Shown: positions 17,318-25,620 of the stretch, one piece after another
Layout: each line of letters begins with the position of its first letter
Numbering within the stretch: the stretch's first letter is position 1
Assembly (NCBI GenBank): GCA_965217725.1
Contig: OZ244564.1
Span: 2,976,001 to 3,040,000 of the forward strand
Reading direction: 5' to 3'
Source of the DNA: VXRN01 sp965217725
GTDB taxonomy: Bacteria > Chloroflexota > Dehalococcoidia > Lucifugimonadales > UBA1123
Length of the DNA: 64,000 bases
Position numbers and translations under genes: made by a program
Notes under the pieces: generated by a model
The model's database searches: none
What the model was told of the DNA's origin: nothing
What the model saw: the letters and a program-made list of their open reading frames with translations, nothing else

Positions 17318-18145
17318 ATGACCATCAGGGGCGCCACCGCCATCGTCTATCCAGAAACGGACGGTATGCCAATCCCTGATGGAGAGTACCAAGCTCCTCT
17401 ATATGTCAGGGTCGTCGGCAGTCTTGACATTCACTTCAGAAACCATCCAAACGTTAGGGTGAACGGCAATGTGTTCATCTACTACATCGAGGGGGATCCA
17501 AACCGCCGATTTGCGCCCGACTGTTACGTCCTGCTGGAATTCACTGACGAAGCAATGGAGTCGATAAGGCACCATAATACCTACCTGCTCTGGGAGGTCG
17601 GCAAGGCTCCTGACTTCATCCTGGAGATCGGCTCTGAGAGCACGGTTGAGGAGGATCTGGGCCCCAAGCGCGACCTGTACGCGGAGTTGGGAGTGGCCGA
17701 ATACTGGCGGTACGACGAGACAGGTGGGGACTTCTACGGCGAGGCGCTGGTGGGCGAGCGGCTGGTGGACGGCGAGTACCAGAGGATTGAGATGCATCGT
17801 GAGAGCGACGGCAAAGTGTGGTCTCACAGTGACGCTCTGAACTTAGACCTCTGGTGGAGTGACGGCGAGCTGCGGTTCTGGGACCCTATGGCCGGAAACT
17901 GGCTTCTGAGTCATGAGGAAGCGCAGGCGCGGGCCGACGAAGAGTATGCTCGCGCAGAGGAAGCGCATGTCCGCGCAGAGGAAGCGCATGCCCGCGCAGA
18001 GGAAGCGCAGGCGCGGGCCGACGAAGAGTATGTCCACGCAGAGGAAGAGTATGTCCGCGCCGAACAAGAGCGTTCGGGCCGTCTGGCAGCCGATGCTCGC
18101 GTAGCTGAACTTGAGGCCGAGATTCGCCGTCTGCGAGGCGAATAG
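17318..18145 (+). CDS. Uma2 family nuclease-like protein with long repetitive coiled-coil tail, copy 3
   Basis: 275 residues; AAGGAGGAG precedes the ATG and a TGTGATAAAG box lies about 30 bases upstream. Core: FAPDCYVLLEF, PDFILEIGS with the catalytic-site Glu, Lys, EYWRYDETGG. From ~205 the tail is made of near-identical units (RAEEAHARAEEAQARADEE) repeated about six times at protein and DNA level (17913-18060), ending in LEAEIRRLRGE. The tail could set oligomer length or partner binding. It resembles copy 6 (53274) more than copies 1 and 2 (both begin with ...YPE(T/S)DGMP). Confidence 0.87.
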   Translation: MTIRGATAIVYPETDGMPIPDGEYQAPLYVRVVGSLDIHFRNHPNVRVNGNVFIYYIEGDPNRRFAPDCYVLLEFTDEAMESIRHHNTYLLWEVGKAPDFILEIGSESTVEEDLGPKRDLYAELGVAEYWRYDETGGDFYGEALVGERLVDGEYQRIEMHRESDGKVWSHSDALNLDLWWSDGELRFWDPMAGNWLLSHEEAQARADEEYARAEEAHVRAEEAHARAEEAQARADEEYVHAEEEYVRAEQERSGRLAADARVAELEAEIRRLRGE

Positions 18146-18218
18146 GCAGTCCAGCCCCCACCTGTGATAAATTCCGTGCGGCTGACAGCAGCCATAATCA
18201 GCACGGAGGCACACGCCA

Positions 18219-18908
18219 TTGATTCACAGCGACTTCAGATGCGAGTTCTATTTCATCAGGCACGGCGAGTCGGAGTCGAACGCGACTCCGGGCTTCGCCG
18301 CAGGGGCCAACTTCGACGCACCGCTGACCGACCTCGGCGAGACCCAGGCAACTCTGCTCGGCAAACGCCTGCTTGAAGAGGGAGTAAAGTTCGACCTCGT
18401 GTACAGCTCCACCCTCGTCCGCGCGGAGAAGACGGCGCGGCTGATGTTGGACGCAATGGGCGAGCCGGACCGCGACTACCCGAAGGTGGAAGCCATCATG
18501 GAGCAGCAGATGCCCGGCTGGCGAGGCGTCCCGATCGAAGAGGTGAACACGCCCGAGATCATGCTCTACAGGGCAGCGAAGGGACCCGACTTCGTGCCGC
18601 CTCAGGGAGAGTCGCTGCGGATGGTGCAGCGGCGCATTTCCGGGTGGCTGGAGCGGGAGATCATCTACAACGAGAGCCTGGCGTCCAAGCCCCAGGACCT
18701 CACGATAGCAGTCGTCGGACACGGTCAGTCGTCGCGCTGCCTGTTCCAGTACATCATGGGCTTCAGGGACAGCCTGCTGATGCAGTTGGCGATAGACAAC
18801 ACGTCGGTATCGCGTTTCATATTCGACAGCCGCGGCTGGTCGGTCGTGAGGCTCAACGACGCGTCCCATCTGGCCACCACGGAGGCCAGTTTCGAGGCGC
18901 GCCCGTAA
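18219..18908 (+). CDS. histidine phosphatase (phosphoglycerate mutase superfamily)
   Basis: 229 residues. YFIRHGESESN (about 8-18) carries the phospho-accepting His of the RHG motif; LVYSSTLVRAEKTA has the conserved Arg and VVGHGQSSR the second His. Size and motifs fit a broad-specificity phosphatase or cofactor-dependent phosphoglycerate mutase-like enzyme. A PGM role beside gap and eno is possible but not shown. I use a TTG start because GGAGGC sits nine bases upstream and no in-frame ATG occurs before the RHG motif. A TGTGATAAAT box upstream copies the one before the Uma2 gene at 17318. Confidence 0.85.
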   Translation: MIHSDFRCEFYFIRHGESESNATPGFAAGANFDAPLTDLGETQATLLGKRLLEEGVKFDLVYSSTLVRAEKTARLMLDAMGEPDRDYPKVEAIMEQQMPGWRGVPIEEVNTPEIMLYRAAKGPDFVPPQGESLRMVQRRISGWLEREIIYNESLASKPQDLTIAVVGHGQSSRCLFQYIMGFRDSLLMQLAIDNTSVSRFIFDSRGWSVVRLNDASHLATTEASFEARP

Positions 18909-18942
18909 TCGGAGCAGTCGCCGTCGCGACGATTACCGAGGT

Positions 18943-19221
18943 CTAGTCTGGAACCAGACCCTCCCCGACGAACAGCTCCTCCGCCTCCTCGAGAGTGATG
19001 TCCGGTTCCGGCAGCACCAGGTCGGACTCCACCAGCTCGTCAATTGGAACAGCTTCGCCATTGTTCCGGACCAGGTCGAGCATCTCCTTGAGAGCCGTCT
19101 CGAACCCATCGCGGTCTTCCTGGGCGATGATATCCACGAGCTTGTTGTCCAGATCGTTCAAGTCGTCCAGAAACTGGCCCGAGAGATTGTACTGACCCTC
19201 TGTCCGTATCCGAATAATCAT
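18943..19221 (-). CDS. PspA-associated protein PspAA
   Basis: 92 residues, acidic. The pattern IIRIRTEGQYNL...LDDLNDLDNKLV...FETALKEMLDLVRNNG...ELVESDLVLPEPDITLEEAEELF.GEGLVPD is that of PspAA, a small partner found next to PspA in Chloroflexota, actinobacteria and archaea. It probably helps the membrane-stress response by binding PspA. The gene follows pspA on the same strand, but 296 bases holding a 167-base inverted-repeat element lie between them. Confidence 0.8.
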   Translation of the reverse strand: MIIRIRTEGQYNLSGQFLDDLNDLDNKLVDIIAQEDRDGFETALKEMLDLVRNNGEAVPIDELVESDLVLPEPDITLEEAEELFVGEGLVPD

Positions 19222-19318
19222 CGGTTCATTTGCTCCAAAACGTGGGATTGCTCTGCTTCAGATTGTCCATTGCAGCGAGCCAAACACTACACCGCTGAAT
19301 CTATGGATTCCCGCTTTC

Positions 19319-19485
19319 GGAGACTTTTGCATAACCCCCTCTCCCTCAGGGAGAGGGTTGGAGCTTGCCCCGTACTCGATACGGGGGTGAGGGTGAAAAG
19401 GGCTTGGTCCCAAGCTGCCGAGCACCACCCACGCCCCTCTGGATTCCGGCCTTCGCCGGAATGACGAAGTTATGCAAAGGTTTCC
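19319..19485. repeat. 167-bp MITE-like element between pspA and pspAA
   Basis: Ends are GGAGACTTTTGCATAAC (19319-19335) and GTTATGCAAAGGTTTCC (19469-19485), inverted copies matching at 14 of 17 bases. Inside are three other dispersed repeats: CCCTCTCCCTCAGGGAGAGGG, a CCCCGTACTCGATACGGGGG palindrome and GGATTCCGGCCTTCGCCGGAA. The end sequence recurs at 56881-56897. It looks like nested insertions in an operon gap. Confidence 0.75.
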
Positions 19486-19517
19486 TTTCACAGGAATGAC
19501 GGACGTTCGTTACATGG

Positions 19518-20255
19518 CTAGCCGCCGGGCAGCGACTTGCGCTCCGTGCGACCGGGCGGCAGGCTCATTTTCATAGCCGACAGCTCGTCTTCGACGTTCT
19601 GCGAGGCGGTCAGCTGGGCCAGCTCTCGGCTCAAGGCGTCGCCGCTGCCGACAGAGAGCTGATCGTCGAGCACACCGGAGTCCGCAAGCTCGTCTATCGC
19701 GCTTGCCTTGGCCCTCATGTCTTCGGTCTTGTGCTCGGCACGCTCCACCGCAAGCTGCACGTCGCCCATCTCCTCAGAGATGCCCGACAGCGCAGAGCCG
19801 ATACGCACCTGCGCCTGCGCAGCGTTGTACTGAGCCTTGATGATCTCCTTGCGGGACCTGAAGGACTCCACCTTGGCCACGAGCCTCTGTTCGGCCTTTA
19901 TCAGCTTCTCCTGCTCCATCTCAAGCTGACTGACCTGCTGGTCCAGGCCTTCGAGCTCGATCAGAGCCGTCTGCTTTCTCTGGAGCGCGAGCCGAGCCAG
20001 ATCCTCACGTCCCGCTGCCATGGCCTGCCGGGCCTGGTTCTCCACGTTGACGATGCTGGCCTTGACCTTCTCAGCCTGTAGCTGGAGACGCCGCTTGTTC
20101 GTGACCATCTCCACGATGCCCCGCTTGACGTTCTGGAGCATCTCACGCTGCTTCTCGTAGGCGTAATCCAGAGTCTCCCGAGGGTCTTCCGCCCTGTCCA
20201 GAATCCGATTCATCTTGGACTTCACCACGGTTGACATCCGTGACATAACACCCAT
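19518..20255 (-). CDS. pspA: PspA/IM30 family membrane-stress protein
   Basis: 245 residues, nearly all predicted coiled coil. Hallmarks: MSRMSTVVKSKMNRILDRAEDPRETLDYAYEKQREML at the start (membrane-binding amphipathic helix then helix 1), QARQAMAAGREDLARLALQRK in the middle, and the long MEQEKLIKAEQRLVAKVESFRSRKE helix. PspA/IM30 proteins assemble as ESCRT-III-like rods that bind and protect damaged cytoplasmic membrane. AGGAGGGG precedes the ATG. The gene follows a small two-helix membrane protein gene, separated by an intrinsic terminator, and precedes pspAA. Confidence 0.9.
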   Translation of the reverse strand: MGVMSRMSTVVKSKMNRILDRAEDPRETLDYAYEKQREMLQNVKRGIVEMVTNKRRLQLQAEKVKASIVNVENQARQAMAAGREDLARLALQRKQTALIELEGLDQQVSQLEMEQEKLIKAEQRLVAKVESFRSRKEIIKAQYNAAQAQVRIGSALSGISEEMGDVQLAVERAEHKTEDMRAKASAIDELADSGVLDDQLSVGSGDALSRELAQLTASQNVEDELSAMKMSLPPGRTERKSLPGG

Positions 20256-20292
20256 CTATCCCCTCCTAAGCTGTGTTGGTCCGCTCTATGAC

Positions 20293-20325
20293 AAAAAAGC
20301 ATGCCCCGTACTCCCATACGGGGGC
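20293..20325 (-). terminator. intrinsic terminator between small membrane gene and pspA
   Basis: On the minus strand a GC-rich hairpin (GCCCCCGTA...TACGGGGC, 20303-20325) is followed after four bases by TTTTTT (20298-20293). The other flank also has a run of five A, so it could work in both directions. Its stem is the same CCCCGTA-TACGGGG word found in the dispersed repeats, so a mobile repeat may have been adopted as a terminator. Confidence 0.6.
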
Positions 20326-20330
20326 AAAAA

Positions 20331-20531
20331 TCAATAATCGTCGTACGACCCGCGTCCCCTGCCCGAAAACATCTGAACAACCCCTATGACGATCAGGACG
20401 ATCCCGATAACGATCAGGATGAGACCCGTCACGTCAATAAGCCACTTGATGAGGCCTGTTCTGAGCACGAAACCCAGAAAGGCCAGGACGATTCCCGCGA
20501 TCAGCAGGCCGGATCCCCCCAGTTTGCCCAT
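20331..20531 (-). CDS. small two-helix membrane protein
   Basis: 66 residues from ATG 20531, with AAGGGG 10 bases upstream; the longer open frame back to 20672 has no membrane-protein character. Two hydrophobic segments, GLLIAGIVLAFLGFVL and VTGLILIVIGIVLIVIGVVQMF, then a short polar tail rich in Gly/Arg/Tyr/Asp. It resembles small membrane proteins found beside pspA in several phyla; a role as its membrane anchor or sensor is inference. Function not established. Confidence 0.65.
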   Translation of the reverse strand: MGKLGGSGLLIAGIVLAFLGFVLRTGLIKWLIDVTGLILIVIGIVLIVIGVVQMFSGRGRGSYDDY

Positions 20532-20735
20532 GTTAGCCCCTTCCATTCGCGGCGATGCACCAACGACCGACGCCTCGCCGCATTCGGTCATTCTGAGAAT
20601 ATCATAACCCAGCGTCCACAGTACGGGAAGCGGCCCGACGCCGAGCCTGTGTCCGAATGGGAGGCACGGCACGGGAACATAGGTGTGCCGATTGCGGCCC
20701 CCCGTGGGGGCGAGTTCGACATCTGCCCATTCACG

Positions 20736-21521
20736 TTAGCGAATAGGAGGTGTGCCACCATCCACGACGGGAGGCGGCGTTATACCGTGTTCCCGTAGCA
20801 AACGCTCCAACTCCTGACGGGCGCGCTGTTCTGACAGCAGGGCACGGTCAGCCTCCTCACGCGCCCTTTCAGCCTCCTCGCGGGCACGTTGTTCGGCATA
20901 CAGGGCGTGCGTCGTCTCCTGGGAATCAGGCAGATACTCGCCTGCGACAGGGTCGAAGAACCGGAACCACTCGCCATCGGCGTGAAGCTCCAACCTCAAC
21001 ACCTCGCTCATACCGACGTGCTTCCCATCCACCTCTCGCACCTCTATCGGTCTGTACTCACCCTCGACGAGCACGTTCCCACGCAACCGGGGCTCCAGAA
21101 CCCCCTCCTCGGTCGGGTCGTAAAGCCAGTACTCTCGTACTGCCAACCTCTCGTACAGATCGTACTTCGTCACTGTGTCACGGCGCACCGATGTCCGAGA
21201 CATTACCTCCAGCGCCAGCTCAGGCACTCGTCCCTCCACCCATGTCTGGAAGATGTTGCGCTTGTGTCTCTTGTGAGTCTGGGTGACCACGAAAACGTCG
21301 GGTGTAACCACACTCGACGGGACTCCCTCCTCGTAGTAGAGGAACATGTCCGCCCCAACCCAGACGGTTGGGGCGTCCTCAAACCACGACCTCAGCGCCG
21401 CGTGCGCGTAGGTTAGGGGAAAGAGTTGGTGCTCGGACTCGGCCAAAGGTTCGTCATCGTCTATGGGGTAGTGGACTTCATCGAGATGAGTGGCGTCCTG
21501 CTTGAGTCGAGGTGTGGTCAT
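20736..21521 (-). CDS. Uma2 family nuclease-like protein, copy 4 (divergent)
   Basis: 261 residues. VTPDVFVVT, then PELALEVMSRTSVRRDTVTKYDLYERLAVREYWLYDP, is the full Uma2 core with Glu and Lys. It differs clearly from the other copies in the N-terminal half (VWVGADMFLYYEEG) and in carrying a longer Glu/Arg/Ala coiled coil (EQRAREEAERAREEADRAL) with a Pro-rich end. It lies 67 bases downstream of the type IIG-like gene on the same strand. Confidence 0.85.
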   Translation of the reverse strand: MTTPRLKQDATHLDEVHYPIDDDEPLAESEHQLFPLTYAHAALRSWFEDAPTVWVGADMFLYYEEGVPSSVVTPDVFVVTQTHKRHKRNIFQTWVEGRVPELALEVMSRTSVRRDTVTKYDLYERLAVREYWLYDPTEEGVLEPRLRGNVLVEGEYRPIEVREVDGKHVGMSEVLRLELHADGEWFRFFDPVAGEYLPDSQETTHALYAEQRAREEAERAREEADRALLSEQRARQELERLLREHGITPPPVVDGGTPPIR

Positions 21522-21588
21522 CGTGAAACCTCCACCAGATGGCTGAACCAGTCTATCACACGAGATGGATTGCGAAATCCGTTAATCA

Positions 21589-24500
21589 CTATCCTTGTGT
21601 CACCAAACCCAGAATCGCTGAAACCCTTCTCCCCACCTCTGCGAAGTGCTGGACCTCGTCGGGCAGCAGCGACCTCCCCAGCACCTTGCTCTCGCGGTAC
21701 GACAGCCACTTCTTGAGCACCTGGTAGCCTCCGAGCTTGTAGCTCCACACGTTGGCCGGCACGTTGCGCCAGTACGCGCGGTCGTTGAGGTAGACGTCGA
21801 ACGTCGTGTCCCCAAGTGTCGAGACCGTATCGCCCATCGCCTCGCGCTCTTCCGACATGTACGCACGCTCGACGACCCGACCCTGGCCCGGCATCACCGC
21901 CTGGCCCGACCCGAAGTGACCCCAGCCCGCGGTGAGGTCGAAGTCGTCGCCGACCATGTTGCCGCCGTTCGTGGTGGACGGCACCGCGATGACCGCGATC
22001 TCAGGACGCAGCATTCCTGTCGTGACTCCCGGAACAGGCGTGTCCGAGTCGAGCAGCGCGGCAAGTTCCCGGCCACGCGCCGCCGACTCTGCCAGATCGT
22101 CAGCCGCTCCGGCCTCATCGCCCGCCGCGGCGGGCCAGCCCGGAATCGGGATGCGAGGCCACTCCATCCTGAGCGCCCCCGCGTTCGCCTCCCGGTACGC
22201 TGGATCGTGCAGCACCGCGAGGACGTGATGGAACAGCTCCTCGACGTCCCCGCCGATTCGTTCAAGATAGTGCTGTGCGGCTCCCGACAGGTTGGGACGA
22301 CGCTGGAGTTCGTTTTCTTCGACGCCGAGGCCTTCGTCGCGGAGATGCATCGGTATGTAAGATGTGCCGCCATCCATGAGATTGAGATCTGCCATAACCG
22401 AGGTCAACGATGGTGGAGACCACTCCCTGCGCTGTCTCCGAGGAGTTATCAACCACAAGTTCCCATCAAATACATGAGGTTTGTATTCGGCGCGCTTCTC
22501 GTCGAGCAGCTTAGTGTCAGCATCCCAGTAGAGCCATCGCGTGTCGAATGGTCTGTAAGAGTGGCGAACAAAGCCTGCCAGACGGGGGCCACCGCGCATG
22601 AGAAGTGTGTTACGTACTAAGCGGGCATCAAACCTAGCCGTGGAGTTCATCACCGACGGGTAGAGCCGCGCGATCTCCTCATGGCTCACTTTAGCATTGA
22701 AGTAGTCGACTACCCGCGCTCTCAGGCGGTCGTGGTCGACATCGATCAGGAAGGGATCTCGACTGGTTTTCACACCAGGAAACGACGTGGGAAGCAAATC
22801 TGTCAGTGAAGGCCAGTTATGCCAATCGCGGTTGGCAGCAATGGGGGCGAACGGCAGACCCAGCTGTAGCACCGGCGAAACCTCATCGTACAGCGCGGCC
22901 GGCTTAGACGGCGCTGTCTCCTCCAACTCCTCACGCTTGGACTGTCCCCACAGGTTGCGGAACCCGACCGTCCTAGCTGGCTCGTGTTCGGACTTGCGAA
23001 CCAGCGTCGTGATCGCTGTCCCGACCTGGATGCCTATCGGGTCGCTTGGAGTCGAGAAGATGCTGGGGTCTGGCGAGCCGTCGGGAGATACCTTGCCCGT
23101 CCGGTACTTGTCGCCGTTGAGACTGTCGATCCGAATCGCGTCGAACTCTTGCAGGTACTTTTCCCTCATTCCGGTGAACGACAGCCCGTCCAGCCACGAG
23201 TAGTTCGAAATGAAGCAGACCACTCCCTGTCCGGTCTTCTCGGTGATGCGACGCTCCGCCATCCTGAAGAATCGCACGTACAGGTCGTTCAGACCCTGGC
23301 CCTCCGGTTTCCGCACCAGCTGCGTCCTCCGGTAGGCGGTCGATAGCTCGCGCTCCTCGTCCACCGCCATGCCCGCGTAGCCGTTGTACGGCGGGTTGCC
23401 CAGTATGACCAGCACCGGCGTGTCCTGCTTCACCCGCTCGGCGCGGTCTCGCTCCTCCTCGAGCTCTGGAAAAGCGAGCTGCTTCTCCGAGGGCGACTCC
23501 CAGCCGGTGAGCGCGTTCGTGAGAAAGATCCCGGCGCGTTCAGACTCGTCCCCCGATCCAGTCGGGGGCAGGCTCTCGGACAGCGGCGCGTCGAGGTCCT
23601 GCATGGTGAGCCCGACCTGCAGGTGCGCCACGACGAATGGAGCGGGCATGATCTCGAACCCGAACACGCGCTCGGTGGCGGCCTGCTTCACCCGCGCCCC
23701 GACAAGTGCTCCCAATCCGCTACCCTCCAGGTTCTTTGCAATGCGGCGCAGCACCTCGCTGACGTACGCGCCCGTGCCGCAGCACGGGTCGAGCACGTAC
23801 ACGTTCTCGGCAGCCAGCCCGTCTTCGATGTCGAGATCGTCCCTGAGCGCCATGTCCACCCGCGCCACCATGTACTTGACCACCTCGGAGGGCGTGTACC
23901 AGACTCCGAGCTGCTTTCTCAGCACAGGGTCGAACGCCTTCAGGAACGGCTCGTAGAAGTATTGCACCGCCTCTCCCTCGTCGAACCGCTCGAAGAACGT
24001 CTGCCTGTCCACGCGGTCCAGCGCGGCCGCCGTCCAGTCCAGCACCTCGACGAGGTCCAACGACCGCAGGCGTCCGGGTGTAGACAGTTGCTCGAATAGT
24101 GATTGCAGCACCGGCACGCGTAGCTCCCAAGCGGCCTCGTGCCAGTTGAACTTACCCGCCGCTGCGGGAGGCGGCTTCCGACGCGACCACAGCACCCACG
24201 CGGAGAACACGCCGTAGAATAGCGTCTGCACCAGCGTCGATCTGAAGAACGCTGCGCCGCGTTCGCCCTCGAACTTCACTCCCAGCGCGTCCTCCAGCGC
24301 CGAGCGCACCGCGACGAGAGACGACGTGTCTCCGGCGGCCTGGACACGCGCAAGTCCGTCCCGCGCGTACGACGCAAGCAGCCACGCGAGGTCTCCGGGC
24401 TCCGACAGCGTGGCGCGATGGGACAGCGCGCGGCACAGGTACTCTCCAAGTCCGGCCCCGACCCTGCGCGCGAACGCCCGCGGCTTCAGAAGCCCGGACT

Positions 24501-24966
24501 CGAACTCGTCCTCGGTGTCGGCCAGGCTGAACGTCTCCAGCTTGGCCGAGTTGCCGTGCGCGTCCTCGCCCAGCAGCACGAAGTCGCGGGTGTTCGTGAC
24601 CAGCACCAGCCGGTACTTGTCCCAGTAACCGCTGACCTGACTGCTCTCGGAGGTCAGCCATGCGCTGTCACTGGGCGCTTTGACCTCGACAACTCCGCGC
24701 TCCGGCATCTGCCCGGCGCGAGGTCTGTCACGCTGCACCTGCCCGGAGGCGTAGAGGCCAAAGTCTGGATGTCCCGCGCCCTGGTCGGCAAGCTCGACAA
24801 CGCAGAAAACCTTCGGCCTGAGCGAGGAGCCGACAGCGTTGAGCAGGTTCGCAATCGGCGTGTACGTGGAGCGTTCGACCGTCGCGGCCCCCGACGCCCG
24901 AAGGCGGCGCAGGTCCCCGAGGTACTCCTCGACGATGGAGGTCAGCTTTGCAGCATTCGCAGGCAT
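21589..24966 (-). CDS. type IIG-like restriction-methylation enzyme (single polypeptide)
   Basis: 1125 residues. N-terminal nuclease-like part: HPDFGLY (Asp68) and GVVEVKAP (Glu94, Lys96), a D...E-x-K PD-(D/E)XK core. A helical linker follows to ~370, then a gamma-class N6-adenine methyltransferase: SAM motif LDPCCGTGAYVSE (~391-403) and catalytic LGNPPYNGY (~520-528). The C-terminal ~450 residues should be the target-recognition domain; the segment DTTFDVYLNDRAYWRNVPANVWSYKLGGYQVLKKWLSYRE is like the C-terminus of type ISP enzymes, but no helicase motifs are present. One protein would thus cut and methylate invading DNA. No separate specificity gene is nearby. Confidence 0.85.
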   Translation of the reverse strand: MPANAAKLTSIVEEYLGDLRRLRASGAATVERSTYTPIANLLNAVGSSLRPKVFCVVELADQGAGHPDFGLYASGQVQRDRPRAGQMPERGVVEVKAPSDSAWLTSESSQVSGYWDKYRLVLVTNTRDFVLLGEDAHGNSAKLETFSLADTEDEFESGLLKPRAFARRVGAGLGEYLCRALSHRATLSEPGDLAWLLASYARDGLARVQAAGDTSSLVAVRSALEDALGVKFEGERGAAFFRSTLVQTLFYGVFSAWVLWSRRKPPPAAAGKFNWHEAAWELRVPVLQSLFEQLSTPGRLRSLDLVEVLDWTAAALDRVDRQTFFERFDEGEAVQYFYEPFLKAFDPVLRKQLGVWYTPSEVVKYMVARVDMALRDDLDIEDGLAAENVYVLDPCCGTGAYVSEVLRRIAKNLEGSGLGALVGARVKQAATERVFGFEIMPAPFVVAHLQVGLTMQDLDAPLSESLPPTGSGDESERAGIFLTNALTGWESPSEKQLAFPELEEERDRAERVKQDTPVLVILGNPPYNGYAGMAVDEERELSTAYRRTQLVRKPEGQGLNDLYVRFFRMAERRITEKTGQGVVCFISNYSWLDGLSFTGMREKYLQEFDAIRIDSLNGDKYRTGKVSPDGSPDPSIFSTPSDPIGIQVGTAITTLVRKSEHEPARTVGFRNLWGQSKREELEETAPSKPAALYDEVSPVLQLGLPFAPIAANRDWHNWPSLTDLLPTSFPGVKTSRDPFLIDVDHDRLRARVVDYFNAKVSHEEIARLYPSVMNSTARFDARLVRNTLLMRGGPRLAGFVRHSYRPFDTRWLYWDADTKLLDEKRAEYKPHVFDGNLWLITPRRQRREWSPPSLTSVMADLNLMDGGTSYIPMHLRDEGLGVEENELQRRPNLSGAAQHYLERIGGDVEELFHHVLAVLHDPAYREANAGALRMEWPRIPIPGWPAAAGDEAGAADDLAESAARGRELAALLDSDTPVPGVTTGMLRPEIAVIAVPSTTNGGNMVGDDFDLTAGWGHFGSGQAVMPGQGRVVERAYMSEEREAMGDTVSTLGDTTFDVYLNDRAYWRNVPANVWSYKLGGYQVLKKWLSYRESKVLGRSLLPDEVQHFAEVGRRVSAILGLVTQG

Positions 24967-25022
24967 GGCTATACTGTACCCCAGCCGCGGCGGTGTAGGT
25001 AGGGATGAACCTCAAACCGGAC

Positions 25023-25148
25023 CTGTATCAGTTTAGTCGGTACGCTGCTCAAAGCTGCCATATCAGTCGCACCGTCATTCCGGCGAAGGCCGGAATCCAG
25101 AGGGGCAACGCAACGCTCTTATCGGGGCCACCGACTAAATTGATACAG
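25023..25148. repeat. 126-bp MITE-like element with 19-bp terminal inverted repeats
   Basis: Left end CTGTATCAGTTTAGTCGGT (25023-25041) and right end ACCGACTAAATTGATACAG (25130-25148) are inverted copies with one mismatch. The interior carries the dispersed CATTCCGGCGAAGGCCGGAATCCAG palindrome. No coding capacity. It lies just upstream of the type IIG-like gene start. Confidence 0.8.
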
Positions 25149-25209
25149 CATCGCATCAACCAACAGCCCCTTCCCCCCTCAGGCGGATTTATAACTATGA
25201 CAACTGGCA

Positions 25210-25420
25210 CCCTCTCCCTCAGGGCTTGCAGGGGTAGGCAAACCAATAAGTCGTTCGTCCTGAGCTTGTCGAAGGGCACCCCATCCCCTGGATTCCGGCC
25301 TACGCCGGAATGACGATTTGCGAAATGCCTACCCCTGTAAGCTCCCTCAGAGCCCGCCCCGGACTCGATCCGGGGGAGAGGGCTGGGGTGAGAGCCTGCC
25401 CCGTACTGGATACGGGGGTA
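25210..25420. repeat. nested palindromic repeat cluster with 107-bp inner element
   Basis: An outer CCCTCTCCCTCAGGG palindrome is split by an inner element, 25230-25336, whose ends AGGGGTAGGCA and TGCCTACCCCT are inverted repeats. The inner element contains TCGTCCTGAGCTTGTCGAAGG and GGATTCCGGCCTACGCCGGAA. After it come CCCCGGACTCGATCCGGGG and CCCCGTACTGGATACGGGG. The inner element recurs inverted at 62574-62680. Confidence 0.85.
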
Positions 25421-25530
25421 AAAAATCTGCCTCCGACAACAACCTAATAGCCTCTCCCAATGACCTCGCTATGGAATAATTCACACCCCACAGCTATAGT
25501 ACGACACGCAAAATGGGAGAAACCTGCAAC

Positions 25531-25567
25531 AATAAAGAACACCGACGTCGCAATCGAAGTCGTCCAC
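25531..25567 (+). pseudogene. duplicated 5' end of the enolase-superfamily gene at 27162
   Basis: About 29 of 37 bases match 27161-27197; the encoded start (KNTDVAIEVV) parallels KITDVRIEVV of the dehydratase gene. The matching stops at 25567, 54 bases before the ATPase gene. The two copies bracket the ATPase/TOPRIM pair, as expected if that cassette entered next to a copy of this sequence. Confidence 0.5.
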
Positions 25568-25620
25568 TCGGATCTCAGCCGATGCTTCCGGCGGCCTGAT
25601 TAACTGACGCGAGGGACTGC

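Noticed and set aside
20696..20712. GC-rich hairpin CCCCCCGTGGGGGC as terminator
   Set aside because: No T-run on either strand; short stem.
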